A stretch of 64,000 nt of DNA from Saccharothrix sp. NRRL B-16348 (lineage in GTDB: Bacteria; Actinomycetota; Actinomycetes; Mycobacteriales; Pseudonocardiaceae), in the NCBI RefSeq assembly GCF_001280085.1, contig NZ_LGED01000068.1, positions 111,178 to 175,177 of the forward strand, given 5' to 3'. Positions 49,422 through 58,742 of this stretch are shown in pieces (position 1 is the stretch's first letter; every line of letters starts with the position of its first letter). A program made the translations under genes and the position numbers. Below the pieces are notes generated by a model. It searched no databases. It saw only the letters and a program-made list of their open reading frames with translations, and was not told the DNA's origin.

Positions 49422-50569
49422 TCGAGCGCGTCGAGGTGTCGGTGTTCACGACCACCGCGTGGACCGCGGTGGACCCGCACGGGCACCGGCACCCGAGCGC
49501 CGAGCACGAGATCCGCGAGGCGCTGCTGGAGATCACCGACTCCGACGGCGTGGTCGGACGCGTGCAGGTGCACCCCGACCAGCTGCGGCCCGCCGTGCTC
49601 GACTCGATCGTGCGGCCCGTGCTCCTCGGCGCGGACCCGTGGGACCGGGAAGGGCTGTGGCGCAAGATGGCGCGCAAGCAGCGCGGCTCCCACGGCCGGT
49701 TCACCGACCGGGCGCTCGGCTACGTCGACACGGCGTTGTGGGACCTGGTGGGCAAGAAGGTCGGGCAGCCGGTGTGGAAGCTGCTCGGCGGCGCCCGGTC
49801 CCGCGTCCCGGCCTACGCCAGCACCATGTGCGGTGACGAGATCCCCGGCGGGCTGAGCACGCCCGGCGACTACGCGGCGTTCGCGAAGCAGCTGGTGGAG
49901 CGCGGTTACCAGGCGATCAAGCTGCACACGTGGATGCCGCCGGTGCCGGGCGCGCCCAGCGTGCGCGCGGACATCGCGGCCTGCGAGGCGGTGCGCGAAG
50001 CCGTCGGTCCCGGTGTCGAGCTGATGCTCGACGCCAACCACTGGTACTCGCGCACCGAGGCGCTGGAACTGGGCCGGGCGTTGGAGGAGCTGGACTTCTA
50101 CTGGTTCGAGGAGCCGATGGAGGAGGCGTCGATCAGCTCCTACCGGTGGCTGGCCGACCAGCTGTCCATCCCGGTGATCGGCCCGGAGGTGGCGTGGGGC
50201 AAGCACATGACCCGCGCCGAGTGGATCACCTCCGGCGCGTGCGACATCCTGCGCGCGGGTCCGACCGACGTCGGCGGCATCTCGCCGACCGTGAAGGCAC
50301 TGCACCTGGCCGAGGCGTTCAACATGGACTGCGAGATCCACGGCGACGGCTCGGCGAGCCTGGCCGTGCTCGGCGGCACCGACAACGGCCGCTGGTACGA
50401 GCGCGGCCTGCTGCACCCGCTGCACGACTTCGACCGCGTGCCGCCGCACCGGCTCTCCCAGGCCGACCCGCTCGACGCGGACGGGCACGTCACCCTGACC
50501 TCCTCTCCCGGTCTCGGTGACGAGTTCGACGTCGAGCACATCCGCGAGCACACCGTGGAGAGGTGGTGA
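49418..50569 (+). CDS. enolase-superfamily (mandelate racemase type) acid-sugar dehydratase
   Basis: I start at GTG 49418, preceded by GGAGG. The 383-residue product has the MR-group active site: Lys168 and His170 in AIKLHTW, metal ligands Asp205 (LMLDANHWY), Glu231 (YWFEEPM) and Glu257 (IGPEVAWG), Asp284 (GPTDVGG) and His308 (CEIHGDGSA). The cap is formed by the N-terminal 130 residues. Relatives dehydrate or isomerise sugar acids such as rhamnonate, galactarate or fuconate. In the pectin operon it may act on an acid derived from galacturonate or rhamnose; the exact substrate cannot be read. Confidence 0.85.
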   Translation: MIERVEVSVFTTTAWTAVDPHGHRHPSAEHEIREALLEITDSDGVVGRVQVHPDQLRPAVLDSIVRPVLLGADPWDREGLWRKMARKQRGSHGRFTDRALGYVDTALWDLVGKKVGQPVWKLLGGARSRVPAYASTMCGDEIPGGLSTPGDYAAFAKQLVERGYQAIKLHTWMPPVPGAPSVRADIAACEAVREAVGPGVELMLDANHWYSRTEALELGRALEELDFYWFEEPMEEASISSYRWLADQLSIPVIGPEVAWGKHMTRAEWITSGACDILRAGPTDVGGISPTVKALHLAEAFNMDCEIHGDGSASLAVLGGTDNGRWYERGLLHPLHDFDRVPPHRLSQADPLDADGHVTLTSSPGLGDEFDVEHIREHTVERW

Positions 50570-50654
50570 GTCCGGTGTAACCCCTCGGTCGCCGCCACGT
50601 GGCAGTTCCCGCCGCCGGTTCCCTTTTCATCCACAGTCGTATGGAGGAAACCGC

Positions 50655-51593
50655 ATGTCCCGCAAGATCTCCCGCGCGCTGCTCGCGACGACGGCCCTGG
50701 CCGCGTCCGTGATCATGGCGCCCTCGGCGAACGCCGCGTCGTTCAACCTCCAGGGTTGGGCCACGCAGTGCGGCGGTACCACCGGTGGCGGCAGCGCCTC
50801 GCCGGTGACCGTCAGCACCACCTCGGCGTTCGTGTCCGCGGTCGGCTCGTCCAGCACCTCTGTGATCCGTGTGTCCGGCACCATCTCGCTGTCGAGCATG
50901 ACCAAGGTGGCGTCGAACAAGACGATCATCGGTGTCGGCTCGGGCGCCACCATCACCGGGCACGGGCTGAACGTCTCCAACGCGTCGAACGTCATCATCC
51001 GGAACCTGAACTTCACCAACTGGGCGGACGACGCGATCAACGTCCAGTACTCGACCAGGGTCTGGATCGACCACAACAGCCTGCGCAACGGCTACGACGG
51101 CGCGATCGACATCAAGCGCGCGTCGGACTGCGTGACCGTGTCGTGGAACAAGATCAGCAGCCATGACAAGACGATGTTGCTGGGGCACAGCGACGACAAC
51201 GGTTCCGAGGACCGCGGCAAGCTCCGGGTGACCTACCACAACAACTGGTTCGACGGCACCAACCAGCGCCACCCGCGGGTCCGCTTCGGCAACCCCGTGC
51301 ACGTCTACAACAACTACTACGGCGGTGTGACGTCGTACGGTGTCGCTTCCACCATGGAGGCGGGCGTGCTCGTCGAGGGCAACTACTTCGAGAACACCCG
51401 CGACCCGTTCCACCGAGGTGAGGGTTCGTCGCCTGCCGCGAACCTGTTGGCACGCAACAACCACCACGTCAACTCGGGTGCGGGTCAGCAGGGCGGCACC
51501 GTCAAGGCGATCCCGTACGGCTACTCGCTCGACAGCGCGAGCAGCGTGAAGTCGACCGTGCAGAGCGGTGCGGGCGTGGGCAAGGTCGGCTGA
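50655..51593 (+). CDS. secreted pectate lyase (PL1)
   Basis: ATG 50655 follows GGAGG. The 312-residue product has a signal peptide (cut near SANA) and a PL1 beta-helix: calcium site residues in VWIDHNSLRNGYDGAIDIK, catalytic Arg208 in QRHPRVRFG, and SSHDKTMLLGHSDDNG. It lacks the CE8 partner and any CBM. It cleaves de-esterified homogalacturonan by calcium-dependent elimination and complements the fused enzyme of the same locus. Confidence 0.94.
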   Translation: MSRKISRALLATTALAASVIMAPSANAASFNLQGWATQCGGTTGGGSASPVTVSTTSAFVSAVGSSSTSVIRVSGTISLSSMTKVASNKTIIGVGSGATITGHGLNVSNASNVIIRNLNFTNWADDAINVQYSTRVWIDHNSLRNGYDGAIDIKRASDCVTVSWNKISSHDKTMLLGHSDDNGSEDRGKLRVTYHNNWFDGTNQRHPRVRFGNPVHVYNNYYGGVTSYGVASTMEAGVLVEGNYFENTRDPFHRGEGSSPAANLLARNNHHVNSGAGQQGGTVKAIPYGYSLDSASSVKSTVQSGAGVGKVG

Positions 51594-51618
51594 CAACGCG
51601 ACCGCGCCCTACCGTTTC

Positions 51619-51654
51619 GGCGGCCTCTGGCTACTCTCCCAGCCAGGGGCCGCC
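51619..51654. terminator. bidirectional terminator after the second pectate lyase
   Basis: GGCGGCCTCTGGCT (51619-51632) pairs with AGCCAGGGGCCGCC (51641-51654) with one G-U wobble and an eight-base loop. It separates the lyase from the convergent TauE gene. Confidence 0.85.
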
Positions 51655-51674
51655 TCCTTGTGGTCGGCGTGCGT

Positions 51675-52418
51675 TCAGCCGCAGAGCACGTCCGCGCCCA
51701 TGACCACGGCGACGGCCAGCAGCAGCCCCGCGAACACCCGTTGCAGCGTCGTCGCGCGGACCTTGCCCGCGAGCCGCTTCCCGTCCCACGCACCGAGGAG
51801 CGCGGTCGCGGCGAACGGGCCGAGAAGCGTCCAGTCCAGCAGGGCGAGGTCGCCGAGCCGGGCGGCGAGCGCGGCGCCCGCGTTGACGGTGATCACCAGC
51901 AGGCTGGTGCCCACGGCGGCTCGCAGCGGCACGGACAGCACGCCGACCAGGGCGGGCACGGCGAGGAAGCCGCCGCCCACGCCGAGGAACCCGGTCAGCG
52001 CGCCCAACCCCGCGCCGACGCCGGCGGCCCGGACGGGGCGGACCTGGCTCGCCGGTGGGCTCGGCGCCCGGAGCACCGCCACCGCCGCCGTCGCGGCCAC
52101 CACGCCGAACGCGCCGGTGAGCACGGCGGCCGGGACGTGCCGCGTGAGCACGCCGGTCGCGACGGCGGGTGCCATGCCCGCTCCGGCGAACAACGTGCCC
52201 AGGCGCCACCGGACCGCGCCGGCGCGGGCGTGCGCGGTGAGGGCCGTCAGCGAGGTCGCGACCACGACCAGCAGGCTCGCGGTGGTGGCCTGCACCGGGC
52301 CGAACCCCATCAGGTAGATCAACGAGGGCACGGCCAGCACGCTGCCACCGCCGCCGAGCGCGCCCAGCGACAGCCCGACCACGGCTCCGGCGACCAGGGC
52401 GAGGACGAGCGCCGTCAC
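51675..52418 (-). CDS. TauE/SafE-family sulfite/sulfur exporter
   Basis: The 247-residue membrane protein has about eight helices with the family pattern GLSLGALGGGGSVLAVPSLI near the start and the repeated copy GALTGFLGVGGGFLAVPALV in the second half. Its GTG start overlaps the stop of the upstream MBL-rhodanese gene (GTGA). It probably exports sulfite or thiosulfate produced by that enzyme. Confidence 0.92.
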   Translation of the reverse strand: MTALVLALVAGAVVGLSLGALGGGGSVLAVPSLIYLMGFGPVQATTASLLVVVATSLTALTAHARAGAVRWRLGTLFAGAGMAPAVATGVLTRHVPAAVLTGAFGVVAATAAVAVLRAPSPPASQVRPVRAAGVGAGLGALTGFLGVGGGFLAVPALVGVLSVPLRAAVGTSLLVITVNAGAALAARLGDLALLDWTLLGPFAATALLGAWDGKRLAGKVRATTLQRVFAGLLLAVAVVMGADVLCG

Positions 52419-53758
52419 GGTGCGGTGATCGGCACGCCCGCGTGCGCGGCGTCGGCCCAGTCGTCGTCCAGGTGCACCACGTCGTGCCCGGCGCGGTGCA
52501 GCAGGCTCGCCGCGATCCCCGCCCGGTAACCGGAGGCGCAGTGCACCCAGACCTCGCCCGGCGGCACCTCGTCCAGGCGGCGGACCAGGTCGGGCAACGG
52601 GATGTTGGTCGAGCCGGTGACGTGGCCTTCGCGGTGCTCGTCCGTGCGGCGGACGTCCAGCACGACCGGTCGGTCCGCCCGGGTCAGGTCGGTCCAGGTC
52701 GCCCGGCGGTAGCCGACCAGCGGGTGGCCGGGTGCGATGCCGTCGGCCGGGTCGCCGATCGCCGCGTCCGGGCGGTCGATCCCGATGCGGGAGAGGTCGC
52801 GGACGGCGGCCCGGACGTCCTGCTCGGAGCCGACGAGCGTGACCGGTTCGCCCCACGGCAGCGTCCAGCCCAGGTAGGTGGTGAAGCTCCGGCCGTACTC
52901 GAAGCCGACCGTGCCGGCCAGGTGCCCGGCCGCGAACGCGACCCGGTCGCGCAGGTCGACCACCCACTGGCCGCGCTCGATCCGGGTCTTGAGCTCGTCG
53001 GCGTCGAGGGGTTCGGGCAGGGAGAGGTCGGGGGCGTCCGGGCCGAGGCGGTTGAGCGGGGCCATGTGCGAGTAGTACGACGGGTGGGCGGTGAGGTTCC
53101 CGATCAGGGTCCGCACGAAGTGCTGCTCGTCGTGGTCGGTGAGGACGTGGTTGGACCGGCGCTGCTCGGCGATGGTGGACCCTCCGGTGACGACGGTGGG
53201 CCCGGAGGAGCAGAAGCTGCCGAAGCCGTGGGTCGGGTGGAGGGTGGCGTCGTCGCCGGCGTGGTCGGCCAGCGCGCGGGCGGAGCGGTACTGGGCGTGG
53301 GTGAGGTCGGTGGTCCTGTCCGGTGCGACCAGGTCGGTGCGCCCGACCGAGCCGAACAGCAGGTTGCCGCCGGAGAACACGGCCCGCCGCCCGTCGTGCT
53401 CGACCACGTAGGCCAGGTGGTGCTCGGTGTGGCCGGGGGTGGCGACGGCGGTGACCGTCATGGAGCCGACGGCGAACTCGTCGCCCGGGTTGGTCGGGTG
53501 GCGCTCGAACGCCACGTCCTCGGCCGCGGACACCAGGTAGGTGGCGCGGTGCCGGCGAGCCAGCGCGAGACCGCCGGTGACGTAGTCGTTGTGCACGTGG
53601 GTCTCGGCGACGTGCGTGATCCGGACGCCCAGCCGTGCGGCCACGTCCTCGACCCGGTCGACGTCGCGCTGGGGGTCGATGACCAGCGCCGACCGGCCGT
53701 CGTGGACCAGGTAGCCGCGATCACCCAGGGCTTCGGTGCTGATCGTCTCGACGTCCAT
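52415..53758 (-). CDS. persulfide dioxygenase-rhodanese fusion (CstB-like)
   Basis: The 447-residue product has an MBL-fold N-terminus (metal motif THVHNDY at 53-59, TPGHTEHHLAYVV, LFGSVGRTDL, LHPTHGFGSFC). A degenerate first rhodanese domain (VVDLRDRVAFAAGHLAGTVG) lacks the catalytic Cys; the second is active (Cys407 in WVHCASGYRAGIAASLL). It oxidises glutathione- or other low-molecular persulfides to sulfite and can transfer sulfane sulfur to form thiosulfate, detoxifying sulfide. I choose ATG 53758 behind GGAGG. TauE is coupled downstream. Confidence 0.9.
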   Translation of the reverse strand: MDVETISTEALGDRGYLVHDGRSALVIDPQRDVDRVEDVAARLGVRITHVAETHVHNDYVTGGLALARRHRATYLVSAAEDVAFERHPTNPGDEFAVGSMTVTAVATPGHTEHHLAYVVEHDGRRAVFSGGNLLFGSVGRTDLVAPDRTTDLTHAQYRSARALADHAGDDATLHPTHGFGSFCSSGPTVVTGGSTIAEQRRSNHVLTDHDEQHFVRTLIGNLTAHPSYYSHMAPLNRLGPDAPDLSLPEPLDADELKTRIERGQWVVDLRDRVAFAAGHLAGTVGFEYGRSFTTYLGWTLPWGEPVTLVGSEQDVRAAVRDLSRIGIDRPDAAIGDPADGIAPGHPLVGYRRATWTDLTRADRPVVLDVRRTDEHREGHVTGSTNIPLPDLVRRLDEVPPGEVWVHCASGYRAGIAASLLHRAGHDVVHLDDDWADAAHAGVPITAP

Positions 53759-53774
53759 GAGCGCCTCCGTCATT

Positions 53775-53784
53775 TGTCCGTACA
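53775..53784. promoter_or_regulatory. GntR box 1 (persulfide operon)
   Basis: TGTCCGTACA lies 17 bases upstream of the persulfide dioxygenase start. The same core recurs at 53835 and, inverted, at 54635 before the GntR gene, suggesting a common operator. Confidence 0.6.
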
Positions 53785-53834
53785 TTAGGCGGACGCGCGG
53801 CAGGAGGCAATGTGCTGCGGAGTGAGGTGGCTAA

Positions 53835-53844
53835 TGTCCGGACA
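53835..53844. promoter_or_regulatory. GntR box 2
   Basis: TGTCCGGACA, a perfect palindrome (extended ATGTCCGGACAT, 53834-53845), lies between the GntR stop and the persulfide dioxygenase start, 50 bases from box 1 centre-to-centre by eye (about 60). Confidence 0.6.
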
Positions 53845-53857
53845 TCTCGCGGGTCGT

Positions 53858-54598
53858 TCAGCGTGGGCGGGTGGCCGTGGACTCGGTGGTCACGGCGTAC
53901 CGGTCGCCGCGCACCATCGTGTGGCGCCACTCCACCGGGCGGCCACCGGCCCGGCCGAGTCGGTGGATCGACAGGCACGCCACGTCGGGCCCGCAGTGCA
54001 GCAGGGCGCGTTCGGCGGAGGTCGGCACGACGGCCTTGATCGTCTCCCGGCTGTGGTCGAGCCGGACACCGGTGCGCTCGGCCAGCACGGCGTAGAGGCT
54101 GGTGCGGGTGAAGTCGGCGTCCAGCAGCGGCGCGGCCAGGTCGGCGGGCAGCCACGCCCGGTCGATCGCCAACGGGGCGTCACCCGCCAGCCGCAGTCGT
54201 TCGAGGTGAACCAGCGGGGTGGAGCCCTCCAGGTCGAGTTGGTCGGCGATCACGCCGTCGGCCCGGACGTCGAGCACCCGCACCACGCTGCGCTGCTCCA
54301 GCCCGGCGGCCTCCACCGAGGCGAACAGGCTGTAGAGGGTGTCCAGGGGCTGCACCACGTCGGCGGCGGGGCTGACTCTGGGCTGACGGCCGCGTTCGGC
54401 GACCACCAGGCCATCCGCCCGGAGTTGGTGCAACGCCTGGCGCACGGTGTGCCGGCTGACGCGGTAGTCGTCCACCAGCGTCAGCTCGCCGGGGAAGCCG
54501 GTGTCGAACTCGCCGGAGCGGAGGCGGGCGACCAGGTCGTCCTGCAACTGCCGCCAGAGCGGCGCGCCACCGGACCGGTCGAGCGTGCGCGCGACCAT
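53858..54598 (-). CDS. GntR-family (HutC/UTRA type) regulator
   Basis: The 246-residue product has a GntR winged helix (PLWRQLQDDLVARLRSGEFD, FPGELTLVDDYRVSRHTVRQ, ALHQLRADGLVVAERGR) and a UTRA effector domain (VRVLDVRADGVIADQLDLEG, VHLERLRLAGDAPLAIDRAW, SRETIKAVVPTSAERALLHC). ATG 54598 follows GGAGGGG. Shared boxes suggest it represses itself and the persulfide operon next to it. Two Cys in the UTRA part could make it thiol-sensitive; that is speculation. Confidence 0.88.
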   Translation of the reverse strand: MVARTLDRSGGAPLWRQLQDDLVARLRSGEFDTGFPGELTLVDDYRVSRHTVRQALHQLRADGLVVAERGRQPRVSPAADVVQPLDTLYSLFASVEAAGLEQRSVVRVLDVRADGVIADQLDLEGSTPLVHLERLRLAGDAPLAIDRAWLPADLAAPLLDADFTRTSLYAVLAERTGVRLDHSRETIKAVVPTSAERALLHCGPDVACLSIHRLGRAGGRPVEWRHTMVRGDRYAVTTESTATRPR

Positions 54599-54634
54599 CG
54601 GCCCCTCCTCCGTCCGGCTTTCGTCCGCCCCAAA

Positions 54635-54644
54635 TGTACGGACC
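54635..54644. promoter_or_regulatory. GntR box 3 (own promoter)
   Basis: TGTACGGACC, the inverse of GGTCCGTACA, lies 37 bases upstream of the GntR start and shares the TCCGTACA core with box 1, consistent with autoregulation. Confidence 0.55.
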
Positions 54645-54752
54645 ACGCCCGACTCCGGCGTGCTCAACCCGGGAACGGCCGGACCGGTCGAGATCAAGGA
54701 CGCGCGAAGCGCCGCCCCGGGTGGACAGGGCGGCGCCTCGGAAACACGCGGA

Positions 54753-57700
54753 CTACGGGTTGACGGTGAGGGTGAACGTCGAGGTCAGGTTGCGGATGTT
54801 CTCGACGTTGTTGTCGAACCGCAGGTTGTGGAACGTCGCCGAGCCCACCGCCGGACCCTGACCCGCCTCCGGCAGCTCGTTCGCCCACACCCCGATGCCG
54901 GACTTGCGCTCGAACTGGTCGCCGCTCAGCCGGGCGCCGGAGATCGAGATGTTCGTCAGCACCGTGTCCTGCACCGGGTTCTCCGGCGTCGACCCGGTGT
55001 ACTTGGTCTGGAACATGATCCCGGCGTACGTCGGGTCGATGATGTCGACGTCGCTGACCCGGATGCCGCGGAACGGCTTCGAGGCCGAGAACATCCAGAT
55101 GCCAGGGAACGTCTGCCCGTTCCAGAAGTGCCCGCCGGTGCGCACCAGCGTGATCCCGCTGAACGTCGTCGGCTCCGGGCCGAAGCCGTTCATCGGGTAC
55201 CCGAAGTCCAGCGAGCTGATCGTGACGCCCGAGTAGGTCAACGTGTCGGCGACGTAGATGTTGCGGAACGTGTTGAGGAAGCCGCCGTACACCGCCAGAC
55301 CGGCCGCGCGCCAGGTCGTCAACGACGACAGGTTCTCGTACACGTTGTTCTTCTCGTCCGCGCCACCGGCGTCGATCGCGGAGAACAGCGCGAAGCTGTC
55401 GTCACCGGTCGAGCGGGCCTCGATGTTGGCCACCCGGTTGTCCGTGCTGCCGTTGGTCATGTTGACGCCGTCGGCGAACATGTTCCGGATCCGGGAGTCC
55501 TTGATGGTCATGAAGTCGGTGTTCGCGCCCCAGTAGAGGCACACCATGTGCTCGGCCCACACGTTCTCGATGGTGATGTTCGAGACGTTGGCGAAGTCGA
55601 ACACCTTGCCGGGACCGTCGATGCGGGACGTGTAGTTGCCGAAGAACGCGAACCCGCTGAACGTCGACCCGTTCACCGACTGCTCGGCCCGGAACCCCGC
55701 GTCGGTGTTCTCCTGCGTGGTCGGCACGACGAACTTCGTGAACCACGGTCCCGCGCCGATCACCCGCACCGGCTTGCCGTACACCTGGAACTTCTGCGCC
55801 GTGGTGTACGTGCCGGCCGGCAGGTACACGCCGAGCAGGGTGCCGCTGGTGTCCATGCGGAACCGGTCGAGCGCGTTCTGCACGTCCTGGTGCCCGAACC
55901 CGGTCGGCGTGATGTACCGGGCCGGGTCGGGGTTCGCCCGCGCCACCGCGTGCTCGAAGTCGACGAAGTCGATGGCGTAGTTGGTGGTGTTCGCCGCGTC
56001 CTTCTGCAGCTTGATCTTCGTGCCGGCGGGGAACGTGCTGTTCAGCAGCACGCTCGCCTCGTCGTAGATGTGCCGCGGCCCGCCGGCGCCCGGCGAGTTG
56101 CCCGGTGACGCCTCGTTGCCGTACAGCCAGATGTGCCGCGACGTCAGGCTGATGGCCTTGTGGAACGACCCGTTGACGTACACGTTCAGCGTGGCGTCGA
56201 TCCCGCCGCCGCCCGCCGAGTCCGGGATGGAGAAGCGGGTGACGAGGGTGTTGGTCGGGCCGCCGGTGGTGAACTCGACCGACGAGCCGGTGCTGTTGAG
56301 CGTCACCGCGCGTCGGCCGGACGCCTCACCGGCGAGGTCGCCGATGGTGCGGTTCGGGCCGATCTTCTGCGCGCCGCCCGCGGTGACGGCATCTTCGGCC
56401 TCGACGTGCTCCCACGGCACGTTCGCGCCGCGCCCGACGAACAGCGACTGGGTGCTGACGTTGTTCGCCTGCCGCGCCGCGATCTCGTTGGCGTCCACCG
56501 CGACCTCGGCGCGCAACGTGTACTTGCCGTTGGCGGCGGGCCAGGTGCCCAACGTGATCGGCGCCGCCGCCTGGCCCGGCTGGATCACGCCGGTGTGGCT
56601 GCCGGTGAACGTCCGCACGGTCGCGCCCGTGGTGGCGTTGACGAGCGTGAGCGTGACGCCGTGCGCGCCGCTCGCCGTGGCGATCGAACCCTCGTTGCGC
56701 AGCACCACGGTGAAGGTGGTGTTCTGGCCGTTGGCCGGGTTGTTCGGCGACCAGCTCAGCGCGCCGACCAGGTCCGAGCTGGGCACGGGCGTGACGACGA
56801 GGGCGTTCGGGTGCAGGCGGGCGTTGTTGGCCTCGTTCTGCTCGACGACCTTCTTCGTCTCGTCGACCTTCGCGGTGTAGGAGTAGGACCCCGAGCCGCG
56901 CGGGCCGATGTTCGCGGTGACGGTCGCCGACGCGCCGGCCGCGAGAGCGCCGACCTGCGCCGTGCCGACGGCGGCGTCCCCGAGGAAGAACGTCACGTCG
57001 GTCGCGCTCGACGCCGCCGTGCCCGCGTTGCGCACGGTCGCGGACAGCGTGATCGGGTTCGTCTCGACCGGGCTCGCCGGGGTGAACGACGTCGCGCTCA
57101 CGGTCAGGTCCGGGTTGGGCGCGGCCACGCCGAACACCTGGAACTCGGCGACCTGGCCGCCGGGCGCGCCGGTGTTGGACGTGATGCGCAGCTGCACGTC
57201 CGCGACCCGTGCGGTCAACGGGATGGTGACCGCGTTGCCGGCGGCCGGGTTGAACACGTAGTCGCGCGCGGCCACCAGGTTCGTGAAGCCGGCAGCGCTC
57301 TGCTCACGGCCGAGCACCTGGATGTTCTGGGTGCGGGTGCCCCACGCCGACGCCGGGTTGAGCTTGAGCACGACCGAGCTGACGTCGGAGTTCGCGCCGA
57401 GCTGCGTGGTCAGCGTGTTCGGGTAGGTCGCGCCTTCCCAGTACGTGGTCACGTCGTCGTCGTTGGCGTTCGTCGCCACGAAGGTGAACACGTGGGACGA
57501 GGACGTGATCGGCCTGCCCTTGGCCAGGTTCGCGCCGGAGTTCGGCGAGCCGGGCCGGGTGACGGAGGCGCTGGGCGGCGACTGGTTGCCCGCCGCGTCC
57601 TTGGCGATCACGTGGTAGGTGACCGCCAGGCCGTCCGGCTGGGAGTCGGTGTACGTCAGCACGGTGCCCGCGACGCTCGTGCGCAGCGCGCCGTTGGCGT

Positions 57701-58583
57701 AGACGTCGTAGCCGGTCACGCCGGTGTTGTCGGTGGACGCGGCCCACGTCAGCCTGACCTGCTCGGACTGCGGCGAGGTGTAGGCGAGGCCCGTCGGCGC
57801 GGACGGCGCCTGGGTGTCGCCGGTGGTCGGGCCGTGCACCTCGAACTCCGAGACCTGCCCCGCGGGCCACGCGGTGTTGCCGGTGATCAGCAGCCGCACG
57901 TACCGGGTGGTGGTCGCGGTGAACTGGATCGTCACCGTGTTGTTCGAGGTCGGGTTGAACGCGTGCGACGCCGACGGGACGAGGTCGCCGAAGTTCTGGC
58001 CGTCGGTGCTGTGCTGCACGGCCAACGTCTGCGTGCGCGCGCCCCAACCGGCCGTCGGCAGCTTGAGCACCACCCGGTCGACCTTGAGCGCCGCGCCCAG
58101 GTCGGCCCGCAGCCACTGGGGGAACGCGTTGTTGGCGCTCTCCCAGTAGGTGGCCTGGTTGCCGTCACCGGCGTTGGACGCCTGGTAGACGTCGTTGTGG
58201 CTGCTCGCGCTGTACGTGGCGGCGAGCGCGGCGGTGGCGTCGACGGCTCGGCGGACCTCGATGTCCTCCACCGGCGTGCCGTCCACGCGCATGTAACGCA
58301 CGAGCGTGGGGTCGAAGTCGAACGTCTGGCGGTCGCCCTCGCGCGGTGCGGACGGCACCAGGGTGGCGAACCCCTTGCCGTCGAGGCTGGTCTGGACGGC
58401 GAACGTGGTCTCGTCGTCCGGCAGCGCCAGGCGGACCTGGTCGATGCGGGTCGGTCCGCCGAGGTCGAGCACCCCGGTCGACGGCGCGGCCTGAGCGGCA
58501 GGGGGGCTCAGGGTGAACGCCGTGAGGGACAGTGCGAGCAGGGAGGCGGCAAGGCGCGAACGGGCGCGTGTCGTCGTTGACAT
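54753..58583 (-). CDS. large secreted multidomain beta-helix enzyme, probably GH87 alpha-1,3-glucanase
   Basis: The 1276-residue product has a signal peptide (to about 32), a partial discoidin-like segment, a discoidin (F5/8C) domain at about 115-250, FnIII at 255-345, a second discoidin domain at 350-485 and two CARDB-like modules at about 490-715. A CBM35/6-like module (WEHVEAEDAVTAGGAQKIGP) at about 720-885 and a parallel beta-helix to the end follow. In the helix, MFADGVNMTNGSTDNRVANI then EARSTGDDSFALFSAIDAGG carries an Asp-Asp pair resembling GH87 mycodextranase/alpha-1,3-glucanase active sites. Fungal cell-wall alpha-1,3-glucan is the likely target. A pectinase is a less likely alternative. 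Confidence 0.75.
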   Translation of the reverse strand: MSTTTRARSRLAASLLALSLTAFTLSPPAAQAAPSTGVLDLGGPTRIDQVRLALPDDETTFAVQTSLDGKGFATLVPSAPREGDRQTFDFDPTLVRYMRVDGTPVEDIEVRRAVDATAALAATYSASSHNDVYQASNAGDGNQATYWESANNAFPQWLRADLGAALKVDRVVLKLPTAGWGARTQTLAVQHSTDGQNFGDLVPSASHAFNPTSNNTVTIQFTATTTRYVRLLITGNTAWPAGQVSEFEVHGPTTGDTQAPSAPTGLAYTSPQSEQVRLTWAASTDNTGVTGYDVYANGALRTSVAGTVLTYTDSQPDGLAVTYHVIAKDAAGNQSPPSASVTRPGSPNSGANLAKGRPITSSSHVFTFVATNANDDDVTTYWEGATYPNTLTTQLGANSDVSSVVLKLNPASAWGTRTQNIQVLGREQSAAGFTNLVAARDYVFNPAAGNAVTIPLTARVADVQLRITSNTGAPGGQVAEFQVFGVAAPNPDLTVSATSFTPASPVETNPITLSATVRNAGTAASSATDVTFFLGDAAVGTAQVGALAAGASATVTANIGPRGSGSYSYTAKVDETKKVVEQNEANNARLHPNALVVTPVPSSDLVGALSWSPNNPANGQNTTFTVVLRNEGSIATASGAHGVTLTLVNATTGATVRTFTGSHTGVIQPGQAAAPITLGTWPAANGKYTLRAEVAVDANEIAARQANNVSTQSLFVGRGANVPWEHVEAEDAVTAGGAQKIGPNRTIGDLAGEASGRRAVTLNSTGSSVEFTTGGPTNTLVTRFSIPDSAGGGGIDATLNVYVNGSFHKAISLTSRHIWLYGNEASPGNSPGAGGPRHIYDEASVLLNSTFPAGTKIKLQKDAANTTNYAIDFVDFEHAVARANPDPARYITPTGFGHQDVQNALDRFRMDTSGTLLGVYLPAGTYTTAQKFQVYGKPVRVIGAGPWFTKFVVPTTQENTDAGFRAEQSVNGSTFSGFAFFGNYTSRIDGPGKVFDFANVSNITIENVWAEHMVCLYWGANTDFMTIKDSRIRNMFADGVNMTNGSTDNRVANIEARSTGDDSFALFSAIDAGGADEKNNVYENLSSLTTWRAAGLAVYGGFLNTFRNIYVADTLTYSGVTISSLDFGYPMNGFGPEPTTFSGITLVRTGGHFWNGQTFPGIWMFSASKPFRGIRVSDVDIIDPTYAGIMFQTKYTGSTPENPVQDTVLTNISISGARLSGDQFERKSGIGVWANELPEAGQGPAVGSATFHNLRFDNNVENIRNLTSTFTLTVNP

Positions 58584-58742
58584 CGTCGTGCAGGCCCTTC
58601 TCTTAGGGCAGTTCCGAGGCTCTTGTCAGAAAGTTCCGTACACTTGTCGATTTCTTGCGTAACCGGATCGCAGCGTTGCAGAGCCCCGGCGGGAAAGTCA
58701 ACGGTCAGACGTCCGAGTAGGCCATCCGCACCAACACGGCCG

